A DNA stretch of 64,000 nucleotides from Fodinicola acaciae (GCF_010993745.1 NZ_WOTN01000002.1:496001-560000), one strand, 5' to 3'. Shown: positions 1 to 8,902, counted from the first letter of the stretch. Made by a program: numbers and translations. Notes: generated from the sequence alone by a model not told the origin.

Positions 1-313
1 TGATCACGCCGCCGGTGAGCACCGCGCGCTGGTTGCCGAGCACCCGGTCGGCGATCCAGCCGCCGACCACCTGGCTCATGTAGATCAGCGCACCGTAGAT
101 CGACACCAGCGCGGCGGCGGTCGCCTGCGGGATCGCCAGGCCGCCTTTGGTGGTCTCGTAGTACATGTAGAAGAGCAGGATCGCCTTCATGCCGTAGTAC
201 GAGAAACGTTCCCAGAACTCGGTGGTGAACAGCGTGGCCAGGCCGAGCGGCTGGCCGAAGAACCTGGTGTCGCGTTCGGCTGATTCCGCCTGCGCGCTCA
301 AGACAGACCTCAC
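1..313 (-). CDS. POT/PTR-family peptide transporter, N-terminal part (partial)
   Basis: Reverse-strand reading gives about 104 residues with the signature of proton-dependent oligopeptide transporters: [20 protein letters not shown] near residue 25, then a membrane segment and a [10 protein letters not shown] loop. These proteins are inner-membrane proton symporters for di- and tripeptides. The rest of the gene lies outside the window. The start is GTG at 313 or, perhaps better, TTG at 301, which has AGTGAGG about six bases upstream. It is divergent from the tRNA-Trp/secE unit. Confidence 0.85.
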   Translation of the reverse strand, partial: MRSVLSAQAESAERDTRFFGQPLGLATLFTTEFWERFSYYGMKAILLFYMYYETTKGGLAIPQATAAALVSIYGALIYMSQVVGGWIADRVLGNQRAVLTGGVI

Positions 314-346
314 TTTCCGATGACTTTTGCGCACCCTATTGCGGTC

Positions 347-381
347 ATAACCACCTCCGCAGGCGGAAACTGGGTAGTTAT
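347..381. repeat. Imperfect palindrome upstream of the POT gene
   Basis: ATAACCACC (347-355) and GGTAGTTAT (373-381) form 9-bp arms with one mismatch. A shorter inverted repeat, CCGC-AG-GCGG, lies between them. The site is in the divergent intergenic region just upstream of the POT start and could be an operator. No regulator is encoded nearby, so this is only a candidate. The rest of 314-561 shows no gene. Confidence 0.3.
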
Positions 382-463
382 CACAATGTGACCGGCGGGT
401 CGTACGCGAAATCGCCGCCGCGGCCGCCGCCGGACGCGCGCGGCTGGGTCGGGGGGTGCGGAT

Positions 464-493
464 TTCCAGAGCCGCGACCCCGTCCCGTACACT
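464..493 (+). promoter_or_regulatory. Probable promoter for tRNA-Trp and secE-nusG
   Basis: A TACACT -10 box (488-493) lies 18 bp after a weak TTCCAG -35-like hexamer (464-469), about 70 bp before the tRNA. The same GTACACT -10 type occurs before infA at 469-474 of the 49 kb block. The -35 is poor, so the call rests mainly on the -10 and its position. Confidence 0.45.
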
Positions 494-561
494 GGCGCAC
501 TGGGCCTTATCGGCCGCTGCCCCGGCATGCCTGAAGGGGTGGCTGCGCCGAGCTGGCCCGT

Positions 562-634
562 AGGGGTGTGGCGCAATTGGTAGCGCAGCGGTCTCCAAAA
601 CCGCAGGTTGCAGGTTCGAGTCCTGTCGCCCCTG
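562..634 (+). tRNA. trnW: tRNA-Trp (anticodon CCA)
   Basis: A 73-nt cloverleaf. The acceptor stem pairs AGGGGTG with CGCCCCT (one G-U pair), followed by discriminator G. The anticodon stem GCGGT/ACCGC encloses loop CTCCAAA with anticodon CCA. The T-arm contains GGTTCGAGTCC. The 3' CCA is not encoded. It lies about 105 bp upstream of secE, a common actinobacterial arrangement. Confidence 0.97.
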
Positions 635-740
635 CACTGTTGGGTCACGGCCGGAACAATGCAGTGGGCGAAGGCCTGGAACAAAGCAGGTGGCACCGGC
701 CGTTGCCCGGTGGGGTAACCGACGATTGGAAGAGGCGAGC

Positions 741-1142
741 GTGGCGAAGGGCAAAGGCTCCGCACCGGCCGACGACGAGGCTGACGCGGTGCTGCCGGAC
801 GACACCGACGAGGTCGAGCTCGACGACGCCGACGAGGCGGACAGCCGCTCGCGGGGTCGCAAGTCGGACGCCAAGTCCGACAGGAACGCCGACAAGAAGA
901 CCCGGCCGGCCGGCCGGCGCGGCAACCCGGTCAGCTTCCTGCTGCGGTTCGTCCGCGAGGTGGTCGCCGAGCTGCGCAAGGTCATCTGGCCGACCCGCAA
1001 GGAGCTGATCACCTACACGGCGGTCGTGGTCGTCTTCCTGATCGTGATGACCGGCCTGGTCGCGCTGCTGGACCTCGGGTTCGCTCGGTTGGCGCTGATC
1101 GTCTTCGGCGGCACCGCCGGCACCGGCACGACCGGAAGCTAG
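741..1142 (+). CDS. secE: Preprotein translocase subunit SecE
   Basis: This is the small essential clamp subunit of the SecYEG channel. The 133-aa product has a charged Asp/Lys-rich cytoplasmic extension (about residues 1-60), then the family motif [15 protein letters not shown] and one membrane helix (about residues 90-115). A GTG start at 741 is preferred over an upstream in-frame ATG (690) because AGAGG precedes it. It follows tRNA-Trp and precedes nusG by 56 bp, probably in one operon. Confidence 0.93.
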   Translation: MAKGKGSAPADDEADAVLPDDTDEVELDDADEADSRSRGRKSDAKSDRNADKKTRPAGRRGNPVSFLLRFVREVVAELRKVIWPTRKELITYTAVVVVFLIVMTGLVALLDLGFARLALIVFGGTAGTGTTGS

Positions 1143-1198
1143 CCCAGCGCGGCGCCTGCCGCACATGGTCATCGAAATGAGTAAGGCTGAGTAAGGCA

Positions 1199-1933
1199 AT
1201 GTCGAACCAGGAAGAGAGCGATCGCGTGTCCGAGCTGGACGAGGCCGTCGAGGCTGCCGAGGTGGCCGACGCCGGGACCGCCAGCGGCCAGACCGGCGAG
1301 GCCGTCGAGGCGACCGAGGCGGCCGAGCCGAAGGACGCCGAGACCGAGCTGGACCCGGTCGAGGAGCTGCGCCAGCAGCTGCGGATCGCTCCCGGCGAGT
1401 GGTACGTGGTGCACTCGTACGCCGGCTATGAGAACAAGGTCAAGACCAACCTGGAGAGCCGCATCTCCTCGTTGGACATGGAGGACTTCATCTACCAGAT
1501 CGAGGTGCCGACCCAGGAGGTCACCGAGGTCAAGAACGGCAAGCGCCAGCAGGTGCAGGCCAAGGTCTTCCCCGGCTACATCCTGGTCCGGATGGAGCTC
1601 ACCCCGGAGTCCTGGTCGGCCGTACGCAACACCCCTGGCGTGACCGGGTTCGTCGGCGCCACCACGCGCGCCGACCGGCCGAGCCCGCTGTCGCTGGACG
1701 AGATCGTCAAGTGGCTCGCACCGGCCGTCGAGAAGGAGCCGGCCAAGCCGCAGGTCAAGGTCGTCGACTTCGAGGTCGGCGACTCGGTCACGGTCACCGA
1801 GGGCGCCTTCGCGACCCTGCCGGCGAGCATCAGCGAGATCAACCCCGACGCACAGAAGCTCAAGGTGCTGGTGTCGATCTTCGGCCGGGAGACCCCGGTG
1901 GAGCTCAACTTCAACCAGGTCTCCAAGATCTAG
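1199..1933 (+). CDS. nusG: Transcription termination/antitermination factor NusG
   Basis: NusG links RNA polymerase with Rho and with ribosomes. The 244-aa protein has an acidic Glu/Ala-rich N-terminal extension (about 1-60) typical of actinobacteria, an NGN domain beginning at the [14 protein letters not shown] segment, and a C-terminal KOW domain (about 190-244, starting [12 protein letters not shown]). The ATG at 1199 follows GTAAGG. rplK starts 33 bp downstream, so secE-nusG-rplK-rplA may be cotranscribed. Confidence 0.97.
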   Translation: MSNQEESDRVSELDEAVEAAEVADAGTASGQTGEAVEATEAAEPKDAETELDPVEELRQQLRIAPGEWYVVHSYAGYENKVKTNLESRISSLDMEDFIYQIEVPTQEVTEVKNGKRQQVQAKVFPGYILVRMELTPESWSAVRNTPGVTGFVGATTRADRPSPLSLDEIVKWLAPAVEKEPAKPQVKVVDFEVGDSVTVTEGAFATLPASISEINPDAQKLKVLVSIFGRETPVELNFNQVSKI

Positions 1934-1966
1934 TCCCCAGCCCCACCTCGATTCAGGAAGACAGAC

Positions 1967-2398
1967 ATGCCCCCGAAGAAGAAGCTCGCCGCGATCATCA
2001 AGCTGCAGATCAACGCCGGTGCCGCCACCCCGGCGCCGCCGGTCGGTCCGGCGCTGGGTCAGCACGGCGTCAACATCATGGAGTTCTGCAAGGCGTACAA
2101 CGCCGCCACCGAGTCGCAGCGCGGCAACGTGATCCCGGTGGAGATCTCGGTGTACGAGGACCGCTCGTTCACCTTCGTCACCAAGACCCCGCCGGCGGCG
2201 CGGCTGCTGCTCAAGGCGGCCGGTGTGGAGAAGGGCTCGGGCGAGCCGCACCGCACGAAGGTGGCCACCGTGAGCCGCGCGCAGGTGCGCGAGATCGCCG
2301 AGCAGAAGATGGCCGACCTGAACGCCATCGACATCGAGCAGGCCGAGAAGATCATCGCCGGCACCGCCCGGTCGATGGGCATCAACGTCGGCGACTGA
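1967..2398 (+). CDS. rplK: 50S ribosomal protein L11
   Basis: L11 binds the GTPase-associated region of 23S rRNA, the thiostrepton and EF-G site. The 143-aa product has the usual family length. The proline-bearing N-terminal domain motif [15 protein letters not shown] is present, as is the C-terminal RNA-binding domain ending [10 protein letters not shown]. It lies 33 bp after nusG and 62 bp before rplA. Confidence 0.98.
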   Translation: MPPKKKLAAIIKLQINAGAATPAPPVGPALGQHGVNIMEFCKAYNAATESQRGNVIPVEISVYEDRSFTFVTKTPPAARLLLKAAGVEKGSGEPHRTKVATVSRAQVREIAEQKMADLNAIDIEQAEKIIAGTARSMGINVGD

Positions 2399-2460
2399 CA
2401 GATCCACGTGGGAGGGCCACGCGCTGGCCCGCCGACCACACGTCCGAAAGGGAAACTGAA

Positions 2461-3180
2461 GTGAAGCGCAGCAAGGGTTATCGCAAGGCGGCCGAGCTCA
2501 TCGACCGCGACCGGATCTACAGCCCGCTGGAGGCGGCGCGGCTGGCCCGGCAGACCTCGACCACCAAGTACGACGCGACCGTCGAGGTGGCGATCCGGCT
2601 CGGTGTCGACCCGCGCAAGGCCGACCAGATGGTCCGCGGCACCGTCAACCTGCCGCACGGCACCGGCAAGACCGCCCGCGTCATCGTGTTCGCCACCGGT
2701 GAGCGCGCCGCCGAGGCCGCCGACGCCGGCGCCGACGAGGTCGGCGCCGAGGACCTGATCGAGCGCATCCAGGGCGGCTGGCTCGACTTCGACGCGGCCA
2801 TCGCCACTCCCGACCAGATGGGCAAGGTCGGCAAGATCGCGCGCATCCTCGGCCCGCGTGGCCTGATGCCCAACCCGAAGACCGGCACGGTCACCACCGA
2901 CGTGAAGAAGGCGATCACCGACATCAAGGGCGGCAAGATCAACTTCCGGATCGACAAGCAGGCCAACCTGCACCTGGTGATCGGCAAGGCGAGCTTCGAC
3001 GCGGAGAAGCTGGTGGAGAACTACGCCGCCGCCATGGAGGAGGTCAACCGGGCCAAGCCGAGCGCGGCCAAGGGGCGTTACCTGCAGAAGGTGACGTTCG
3101 CCACCACCAACGGCCCCGGCATCCCGGTCGACCCGAACCGCACGCGCAACCTCCTCGTCGACGACGAAGCCACCGTCTGA
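2461..3180 (+). CDS. rplA: 50S ribosomal protein L1
   Basis: L1 forms the mobile L1 stalk at the ribosomal E site and in many bacteria represses its own operon. The 239-aa protein contains the motif GRVIVFATG-like core and [15 protein letters not shown]. It has a GTG start after AAAGGGAAACTGAA. The 62-nt gap before it holds a small hairpin, GGGCCA-CGCGC-TGGCCC (2414-2430), that could be a control site; this is unproven. A strong terminator follows 11 bp after the stop. Confidence 0.97.
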   Translation: MKRSKGYRKAAELIDRDRIYSPLEAARLARQTSTTKYDATVEVAIRLGVDPRKADQMVRGTVNLPHGTGKTARVIVFATGERAAEAADAGADEVGAEDLIERIQGGWLDFDAAIATPDQMGKVGKIARILGPRGLMPNPKTGTVTTDVKKAITDIKGGKINFRIDKQANLHLVIGKASFDAEKLVENYAAAMEEVNRAKPSAAKGRYLQKVTFATTNGPGIPVDPNRTRNLLVDDEATV

Positions 3181-3191
3181 CGTTTGTCGGA

Positions 3192-3241
3192 ACGCCCCTT
3201 TCCGTGCACCGCATGCACGGAAAGGGGCGTCCCGTTTTTTT
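3192..3241 (+). terminator. Strong intrinsic terminator after rplA
   Basis: A perfect 17-bp stem (3192-3208 with 3214-3230; arm ACGCCCCTTTCCGTGCA) has a 5-nt loop and is followed by CCCG and seven T (3235-3241). The identical 17-nt left arm recurs at 54691-54707 in another terminator-like hairpin. Confidence 0.93.
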
Positions 3242-3284
3242 GCCGGACCCCTGCCGCGAGCGGCGCGTACGGCTGACGTATCAT

Positions 3285-3500
3285 TGACGACGGATCCAAC
3301 CGAAGACCGCTGGTTGTCGGGTCACCTGACCCGACCGAAGGACTCACCCAGGTGAGGCGGCCCGCGCAGGATGGACGGACAAGCGAAAGTACACCTGCTC
3401 TCGTGTCCAGTGAGTGCAGGCCGGTCATCGCCCCGTGCCTCTGCGCGCGGGGCTTTTTTGTGTGAGCGGCCAGCTTGAGCAGTACGAGAGGAGGTCACCA
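3285..3500 (+). promoter_or_regulatory. rplJ leader (L10-leader type) with attenuator
   Basis: About 260 nt separate the rplA terminator from rplJ and contain no gene. The leader has several paired segments, for example GGTTGTCGGGTCA/TGACCCGACC near 3313-3336, and ends in a terminator-like hairpin just before the rplJ ribosome site. In many bacteria the L10-L12 complex binds such a leader to autoregulate rplJL. The position and structure fit, but an Rfam covariance search was not run. A TATCAT (3279-3284) could be the -10. Confidence 0.55.
3430..3459 (+). terminator. Attenuator hairpin upstream of rplJ
   Basis: A 9-bp stem (GCCCCGTGC, 3430-3438, with GCGCGGGGC, 3445-3453, one G-U) has a 6-nt loop and is followed directly by six T (3454-3459). 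It is an intrinsic terminator 41 bp before the rplJ start and therefore well placed for attenuation. Confidence 0.8.
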
Positions 3501-4085
3501 GTGGCCAAAACTGCCGAGGCATCGGTGAAGTCCGAGAAGGTGCAGGCGGTTGCCGAGCTCGCGGCGAAGTTCCGTGACTCGTCGGCGTCGGTGCTGACCG
3601 AATACCGCGGCCTCTCGGTTGCGCAGCTGACCGAGCTGCGTCGCGCTCTGGGCCGTGAGACGACGTACACCGTCGCGAAGAACACGCTCACCCAGCGTGC
3701 CGCCAAGGACGCCGGGCTGGAGGGTCTGGACGAGCTGTTCGTCGGCCCGACCGCCATCGCGTTCGTCGGCGGTGACCCGGTCGAGGCCGCGAAGCAGATT
3801 CGCGACTTCTCCCGGGCCAACCCGCTGCTGATCGTCAAGGGTGGCGTCATCGAGGGTCGCGCGGCGACCGCCGAGGACATCACCAAGCTCGCCAACCTGG
3901 AGTCGCGTGAGGTCCTGCTGTCCAAGCTGGCCGGCGCGATGAAGGGCAGCATGGCCAAGGCGGCCGCGACGTTCGCCGCACCGGCCACGCAGCTGGCTCG
4001 TACGCTGGCGGCACTGCAGGAGAAGAAGGCCGCTGGCGCGGCTAGTACGACCGACGCCGCCGCGGAGGCCGGCGCCGAGGGCTGA
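3501..4085 (+). CDS. rplJ: 50S ribosomal protein L10
   Basis: L10 is the base of the L12 stalk. The GTG start at 3501 is chosen because GAGGAGG lies 7-8 nt upstream; an upstream in-frame start at 3414 would read through the attenuator. The 194-aa protein has the N-terminal rRNA-binding part ([19 protein letters not shown]) and a C-terminal helix for L12 dimers. Its tail is rich in Ala. It is followed by rplL 70 bp later. Confidence 0.97.
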   Translation: MAKTAEASVKSEKVQAVAELAAKFRDSSASVLTEYRGLSVAQLTELRRALGRETTYTVAKNTLTQRAAKDAGLEGLDELFVGPTAIAFVGGDPVEAAKQIRDFSRANPLLIVKGGVIEGRAATAEDITKLANLESREVLLSKLAGAMKGSMAKAAATFAAPATQLARTLAALQEKKAAGAASTTDAAAEAGAEG

Positions 4086-4155
4086 GGCCCGCACCCGAAT
4101 CGGTATCCCGGGTCCGGTCTTTCGGCCCCGAACAAGCAAGGAAGGAATGCCAGAC

Positions 4156-4548
4156 ATGGCGAAGCTGTCCAGCGACGAGCTGCTCGACGCTTTCAAGGAA
4201 ATGACGCTCATCGAGCTCTCCGACTTCGTGAAGCAGTTCGAGGAGACCTTCGACGTCAAGGCCGCCGCTCCGGCCGCGGTCGTGGCCGCTCCGGCCGGTG
4301 GTGACGGCGGTGGCGCCGCGCCGGCCGAGGCCGAGAAGGACGAGTTCGACGTCGTCCTGGAGTCCGCCGGCGACAAGAAGATCCAGGTCATCAAGGAGGT
4401 CCGCGCGCTGACCTCGCTCGGCCTGAAGGAGGCCAAGGACCTGGTCGACGGCGCTCCGAAGCCGGTGCTGGAGAAGGTCAACAAGGAAACCGCCGACAAG
4501 GCGAAGGAGCAGCTCGAAGGTGCCGGCGCGACCGTCACCCTGAAGTAA
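4156..4548 (+). CDS. rplL: 50S ribosomal protein L7/L12
   Basis: This is the stalk protein that recruits translational GTPases. The product is 130 aa, with an N-terminal dimerisation helix ([20 protein letters not shown]), an Ala/Gly hinge (about 40-58) and a globular C-terminal domain ([20 protein letters not shown] onward). The ATG at 4156 gives the usual family N-terminus; an in-frame ATG at 4147 sits too close to AAGGA. Confidence 0.98.
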   Translation: MAKLSSDELLDAFKEMTLIELSDFVKQFEETFDVKAAAPAAVVAAPAGGDGGGAAPAEAEKDEFDVVLESAGDKKIQVIKEVRALTSLGLKEAKDLVDGAPKPVLEKVNKETADKAKEQLEGAGATVTLK

Positions 4549-4565
4549 GCTCCGTTGTTCTCCGT

Positions 4566-4607
4566 ACGGAGGCGATCACCGATGGTGGTCGCCTCCGTGT
4601 CGTTTCG
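4566..4607 (+). terminator. Terminator-like hairpin after rplL
   Basis: A 15-bp stem, ACGGAGGCGATCACC (4566-4580) with GGTGGTCGCCTCCGT (4584-4598), has one G-U pair and a 3-nt loop. The T-tract after it is poor (GTCGTTTC). It lies 17 bp after the rplL stop and separates the ribosomal genes from the mce operon. Confidence 0.75.
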
Positions 4608-4740
4608 GCGGGGTCGTCATCGGCCGCACAACGCCAGGCCAGTACGCCTTGACCCGGCTGACAAAGTCGGCCGCTGAGATTTGTCTCCTTTGTGCGGTAA
4701 GAAAGAATTGTCAGCGGTGTGGCCGAACGTGCGACTCGAC

Positions 4741-4762
4741 GTAACCGTTACTGGGAAGTAAC
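4741..4762. promoter_or_regulatory. Dyad operator candidate upstream of the mce operon
   Basis: GTTACT-GGGA-AGTAAC (4747-4762) is a perfect 6-bp inverted repeat. It overlaps a second palindrome, GTAAC-C-GTTAC (4741-4751). It lies about 125 bp before mceG in a 338-bp gap without genes. TetR-family regulators commonly bind sites of this geometry and control lipid-uptake genes in actinobacteria. No such regulator is encoded in the window, so the binder is unknown. Confidence 0.45.
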
Positions 4763-4886
4763 GTAAGGCCGATCACCGTGCGCTGCGTCACGTGATCAGC
4801 TGGCGCGAGGCGGCGTTCCGCGTCACTTACGACTTGTGGGGTCGTTGGATCGGTTAGCCCGATGGCTGGCCTGGAGGAGGTGAACG

Positions 4887-5921
4887 ATGGGTGTTGAGGT
4901 CAAGGTCGAAGGCCTCACCAAGTCCTTCGGCCGGCAGCTGATCTGGGCCGACGTGTCCCTCACGTTGCCGGCCGGCGAGATCTCCGTGCTGCTGGGGCCG
5001 TCCGGCACCGGCAAGTCGGTCTTCCTGAAAAACCTCATCGGGCTGCTCAAGCCGGACCGCGGCTCGATCCAGATCCAGGGCCACGATCTCACCAAGCTCT
5101 CCGAGCGCAAGCTCTACGAGGTGCGCAAGCTGTTCGGTGTGCTGTTCCAGGACGGCGCGCTGTTCGGCTCGATGAACCTGTACGACAACATCGCCTTCCC
5201 GCTGCGCGAGCACACCCGCAAGTCCGAGTCGGAGATCAAGCGGATCGTCGACGAGAAGATGGACATGGTGGGCCTGGCCGGCACCGAGAAGAAGCTGCCG
5301 GGCGAGATCTCCGGCGGCATGCGCAAGCGTGCGGGCCTGGCCCGCGCGCTGGTCCTCGACCCGGAGATCGTGCTGGTGGACGAGCCCGACTCCGGTCTCG
5401 ACCCGGTGCGTACGGCATACATCAACCAGCTCTTCGTCGACCTCAACCAGCAGATCGGCGCGACTTTCCTGATCGTCACCCACGACGTGAACACGGCGCG
5501 TACCGTGCCGGACAACATCGGTCTGCTCTATCGCCGCCACCTGGCGATGTTCGGGCCGCGCGAGATGCTGCTGTCCAGCGAGGAGCCGGTGGTGCGTCAG
5601 TTCCTCAACGCCCAGCGGCAGGGTCCGATCGGGATGGCCGAGGAGAAGGACGTGGGTGAGCTGGAGGCCGAGCGGCAGGCGGGCTACGAGATGCCGCCGC
5701 TGCCGCCGATCGCGCTGCAGCTGCTGCCGACCAACGGCCAGCCGCGGCCGACCCAGCGGCCGCCGGGTGACTGGTGCCGGGCCAACGGCGTCAACCCGCC
5801 GCCCGGCTCGTTCCAGGGGGCACCCGGTGTCGCCGCGACCGCGAAGCACGCGCAAAGCTGGTCCAAACCGACCGGGAGATCCGACGACGACACCCTGGTC
5901 CTGCCTCGCGTGGAGGGTTAG
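4887..5921 (+). CDS. mceG: Mce-system ABC transporter ATPase (MceG/Mkl)
   Basis: This is the cytoplasmic ATPase that powers Mce lipid importers and pairs with YrbE permeases. The 344-aa protein has Walker A GPSGTGKS (37-44), signature ISGGMRKRAG (from 141) and Walker B LVDEPDSGLD (D165, E166). A Pro-rich C-terminal extension (about 250-344) exceeds the ATPase core, as in MceG proteins. The ATG at 4887 follows GGAGGAGG. In Mycobacterium tuberculosis the homologue mkl also lies between rplL and rpoB. The first gene of the operon. Confidence 0.92.
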   Translation: MGVEVKVEGLTKSFGRQLIWADVSLTLPAGEISVLLGPSGTGKSVFLKNLIGLLKPDRGSIQIQGHDLTKLSERKLYEVRKLFGVLFQDGALFGSMNLYDNIAFPLREHTRKSESEIKRIVDEKMDMVGLAGTEKKLPGEISGGMRKRAGLARALVLDPEIVLVDEPDSGLDPVRTAYINQLFVDLNQQIGATFLIVTHDVNTARTVPDNIGLLYRRHLAMFGPREMLLSSEEPVVRQFLNAQRQGPIGMAEEKDVGELEAERQAGYEMPPLPPIALQLLPTNGQPRPTQRPPGDWCRANGVNPPPGSFQGAPGVAATAKHAQSWSKPTGRSDDDTLVLPRVEG

Positions 5922-5925
5922 CGCA

Positions 5926-5970
5926 ATGACGAAACACTGGTCAGCGTCGACCAGCGGAGCGGCCCGGTAA
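5926..5970 (+). CDS. Possible 14-codon coupling ORF before yrbEA
   Basis: The reading frame ATG ACG AAA CAC TGG runs 14 codons (MTKHWSASTSGAAR) to a TAA whose last base is the first base of the yrbEA ATG (TAATG). It has GGAGGG eight bases before its ATG, whereas the yrbEA ATG has no good ribosome site of its own. Its likely role is translational coupling rather than a functional peptide. This is inference from layout only. Confidence 0.4.
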   Translation: MTKHWSASTSGAAR

Positions 5971-6746
5971 TGGCAGCCGAACCGATCACCGGTTCGCTGC
6001 GGACGGCTGGCAACCTGTTCTCCTTCGGGTTGGACACGGTGGTCGCGTTGCCGCGCCGGCCGTTCCAGGTCCGTGAGTTTCTCCAGCAGGCCTGGTTCAT
6101 CGCCTCGGTGACCATCCTGCCGACCGCGCTGGTCTCCATCCCGTTCGGCGCGGTGATCGCGCTGCAGCTGGGCACGCTGACCCGTCAGCTCGGCGCGCAG
6201 TCCTTCACCGGCGCGGCGAGCGTGCTCGCGGTCGTACGCGAGGCGAGCCCGATCGTCACCGCGCTGCTGATCGCCGGCGCGGCCGGCTCGGCCATCTGCG
6301 CGGACCTCGGCTCGCGCAAGATCCGCGAGGAACTGGACGCGATGCAGGTGCTCGGCATCGACCCGATCCAGCGGCTGGTGGTGCCGCGCGTGGTCGCCTG
6401 CATGCTGATCGGCCTGCTGCTCAACGGCCTGGTCAGCGTCGTCGGCGTGTCCGGCGGCTATTTCTTCAACGTCATCATCCAGGGCGGCACCCCGGGCGCG
6501 TATCTGGCCAGCTTCACCGCGCTCGCGCAGCTGCCGGACCTGTGGTCGGCCGAGATCAAGGCGGTGATCTTCGGCTTCATCGCCGCGATCGTCGCGTCAT
6601 ACAAGGGAATGAACGCCGGCGGCGGTCCGAAGGGCGTCGGCGACGCGGTCAACCAGAGCGTGGTGATCACGTTCATGCTGCTGTTCTTCGTGAACTTCAT
6701 CGTGACCGCGATCTACTTCCAGGTCGTGCCGGCGAAGGGGTCGTAG
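5970..6746 (+). CDS. yrbEA: YrbE-family (MlaE-like) permease A of the Mce system
   Basis: A 258-aa integral membrane protein of the MlaE/YrbE family forming the permease of the Mce ABC importer. It has about five to six membrane helices and the conserved cytoplasmic loop with E-x-D around REELDAMQVLGIDPIQRLVVPR (about 111-132), which contacts the ATPase. The start overlaps the TAA of the short upstream ORF. yrbEB follows after 2 bp. Confidence 0.93.
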   Translation: MAAEPITGSLRTAGNLFSFGLDTVVALPRRPFQVREFLQQAWFIASVTILPTALVSIPFGAVIALQLGTLTRQLGAQSFTGAASVLAVVREASPIVTALLIAGAAGSAICADLGSRKIREELDAMQVLGIDPIQRLVVPRVVACMLIGLLLNGLVSVVGVSGGYFFNVIIQGGTPGAYLASFTALAQLPDLWSAEIKAVIFGFIAAIVASYKGMNAGGGPKGVGDAVNQSVVITFMLLFFVNFIVTAIYFQVVPAKGS

Positions 6747-6748
6747 GG

Positions 6749-7576
6749 ATGGCCGACCTGACCTCGCTCTACAAGCGACCGCTGGCGATGCTGGACGACC
6801 TCGGCGGCCAGATGTCGTTCTACGTGCGATCGCTGGCCTGGACCCCGCGTACGCTCACGCGCTACAAGAAGGAGGTCCTGCGGCTGCTCGCCGAGGTCTC
6901 CTTCGGCACCGGCGGCCTCGCCGTCATCGGCGGCACCATCGGTGTCATCGCGTTCATGTCGTTCTTCACCGGCACCGAGGTCGGCCTGCAGGGCTACGCG
7001 GCGCTCAACCAGATCGGCACCAGCGCGTTCACCGGCTTCGTCAGCGCGTACGTGAACACCCGCGAGATCGCACCGCTGGTCGCCGGCCTGGCGCTGTCGG
7101 CGACGGTCGGCTGCGGCTTCACCGCTCAGCTCGGCGCGATGCGGATCTCCGAGGAGGTCGACGCGCTTGAGGTGATGGGGCTGCCGTCGTTGCCGTTCCT
7201 GGTGACGACCCGGATGATCGCCGGCTTCATCGCGGTCATCCCGCTCTACATCATCGGCCTGCTCTCCAGCTATCTGTCCACCCGGACGATCTCGGTCGTC
7301 TACAACGGCCAGTCGGCCGGCACATACGACTACTACTTCCACCTGTTCCTGCCGCCGGTGGACGTGCTCTGGTCGTTTGTCAAGGTGCTGGTCTTCGCCG
7401 TCATCGTGGTGCTGATCCACTGCTTCTACGGCTATTACGCCAGCGGCGGGCCGGCCGGCGTGGGCACCGCGGTCGGCCGGGCCGTACGCACCGCGATCGT
7501 CGCCATCAACGTGGTCGACTTCTTCCTCAGCCTGGCCATCTGGGGCGCCACGACGACCGTACGGATCACCGGATGA
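6749..7576 (+). CDS. yrbEB: YrbE-family (MlaE-like) permease B of the Mce system
   Basis: A 275-aa second permease, paralogous to the preceding one. The family loop appears as EEVDALEVMGLPSLPFLVTTR. The ATG at 6749, preceded by GTAGGG, gives the sequence MADLTSLYKRP; an earlier open frame overlaps yrbEA and is not needed. Its 3' end overlaps mceA by 4 bp (ATGA), indicating coupling. Confidence 0.93.
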   Translation: MADLTSLYKRPLAMLDDLGGQMSFYVRSLAWTPRTLTRYKKEVLRLLAEVSFGTGGLAVIGGTIGVIAFMSFFTGTEVGLQGYAALNQIGTSAFTGFVSAYVNTREIAPLVAGLALSATVGCGFTAQLGAMRISEEVDALEVMGLPSLPFLVTTRMIAGFIAVIPLYIIGLLSSYLSTRTISVVYNGQSAGTYDYYFHLFLPPVDVLWSFVKVLVFAVIVVLIHCFYGYYASGGPAGVGTAVGRAVRTAIVAINVVDFFLSLAIWGATTTVRITG

Positions 7577-8889
7577 GCGCCATCGCCCACACGCTCCGCA
7601 CCCGGCTGCTCGGCATCGGGTTCATCGTCCTGCTCGCCGCGCTGATCGCCATGTCGATCCTGCAGTTCCAGCACTTCTTCACCCCGGTGGTGAACGTGAC
7701 GCTGCAGACCGACCAGTCCGGCAACCAGCTCAACCTCGGCGCCGACGTCAAGCTGCGCGGCGTGATCGTCGGCGACGTACGGTCGATCACCACCACCGGC
7801 GACGGCGCCAGGATCGGCCTCGCGCTGCAGCCGGACAGCGTCGGCCTGATCCCGGCCAACGTGATGGCCCGGCTGCTGCCCAAGACCCTGTTCGGCGAGA
7901 AATACGTGTCGCTGGTGACCGACGGGCAGCCGTCCGGCCAGAGCATCCGCGGCGACCAGACGATCTACCAGGACAAGTCGGTCTACTCGGCGGAGCTGCA
8001 GAAGGTGCTCAACGAGCTGCTGCCGCTGCTGCGTACGCTCCAGCCGGAGAAGCTGTCGGTCGCGCTCAACGCGGTGGCCACCGCGCTGCGCGGTCGCGGC
8101 GAGACGCTCGGCCAGACGCTCGTCGACCTGGACGACTACCTCGGCCAGCTCAACCAGTCGCTGCCGGACCTGGCCGCCGACATCCGCCAGCTGGCCACCG
8201 TCAGCAACGCGTACGCGGACGCCGCGCCGGACATCCTGGCGCTGCTGAAAAACCTGACGACCACCGCCAACACCGTGGTCGACCAGAAGAACAACCTGCA
8301 GATGCTGTTCGCCTCGACCACGGTCACCGCCGACACCACGCGCCAGCTGCTGGAGGCCAACGGCAACCAGATCATCCAGGTTGCCGACGACTCGCGGCCG
8401 ATCCTGCAGCTGCTGGCCGAGTACTCGCCGGAGTATCCCTGCTTCTTCAAAGGCCTGGCCGACACCGAGGCGCGCGCCAACAAGATCATCTACGACAACC
8501 GGATCCACGTGACCCTGGAGGTCTCGCGCAGCCAGGGCAAATACCTGAAGGGCCACGACGAGCCGCAGTACGGCGCCAACTCCGGCCCGAACTGCTGGGG
8601 GATGCCCAACCCGCCGGTGCCGTTCCCGGCCGCCAAGGCACCGAGCGGCTATGACTTCGGCCTGCAGCGCAACCCGCTGCCGCTCGGCGGCGCGGCGACC
8701 AGCGCGCTGACCGACGGCGGTGTCTCCGGAAAAGGCGGCGACATGGGGACCGCCGGCACCACCGCCGACCAGCAGACGATCGACCTGCTGCTGGCGCCGG
8801 AGCTGGGGGTGCCGCCGAGCCAGGTGCCGCCGGTCGCCACACTCTTGTTCGGGCCGATGGCCCGCGGCACCGAGGCGAGTCTGTCGTGA
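7573..8889 (+). CDS. mceA: Mce family protein A (MlaD domain)
   Basis: 438 aa. An N-terminal membrane anchor (about 13-32) is followed by an MlaD/Mce domain (about 38-115; note GADVKLRGVIVGDVRSI) and a long helical region (about 120-300) expected to form the periplasmic lipid tunnel. Cysteines occur in the C-terminal part (EYPCFF, GPNCWGM). It is the first of six Mce proteins and overlaps yrbEB by ATGA. The lipid or sterol substrate is not deducible. Confidence 0.9.
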   Translation: MSAIAHTLRTRLLGIGFIVLLAALIAMSILQFQHFFTPVVNVTLQTDQSGNQLNLGADVKLRGVIVGDVRSITTTGDGARIGLALQPDSVGLIPANVMARLLPKTLFGEKYVSLVTDGQPSGQSIRGDQTIYQDKSVYSAELQKVLNELLPLLRTLQPEKLSVALNAVATALRGRGETLGQTLVDLDDYLGQLNQSLPDLAADIRQLATVSNAYADAAPDILALLKNLTTTANTVVDQKNNLQMLFASTTVTADTTRQLLEANGNQIIQVADDSRPILQLLAEYSPEYPCFFKGLADTEARANKIIYDNRIHVTLEVSRSQGKYLKGHDEPQYGANSGPNCWGMPNPPVPFPAAKAPSGYDFGLQRNPLPLGGAATSALTDGGVSGKGGDMGTAGTTADQQTIDLLLAPELGVPPSQVPPVATLLFGPMARGTEASLS

Positions 8890-8902
8890 CGGAGGTGACC
8901 CC

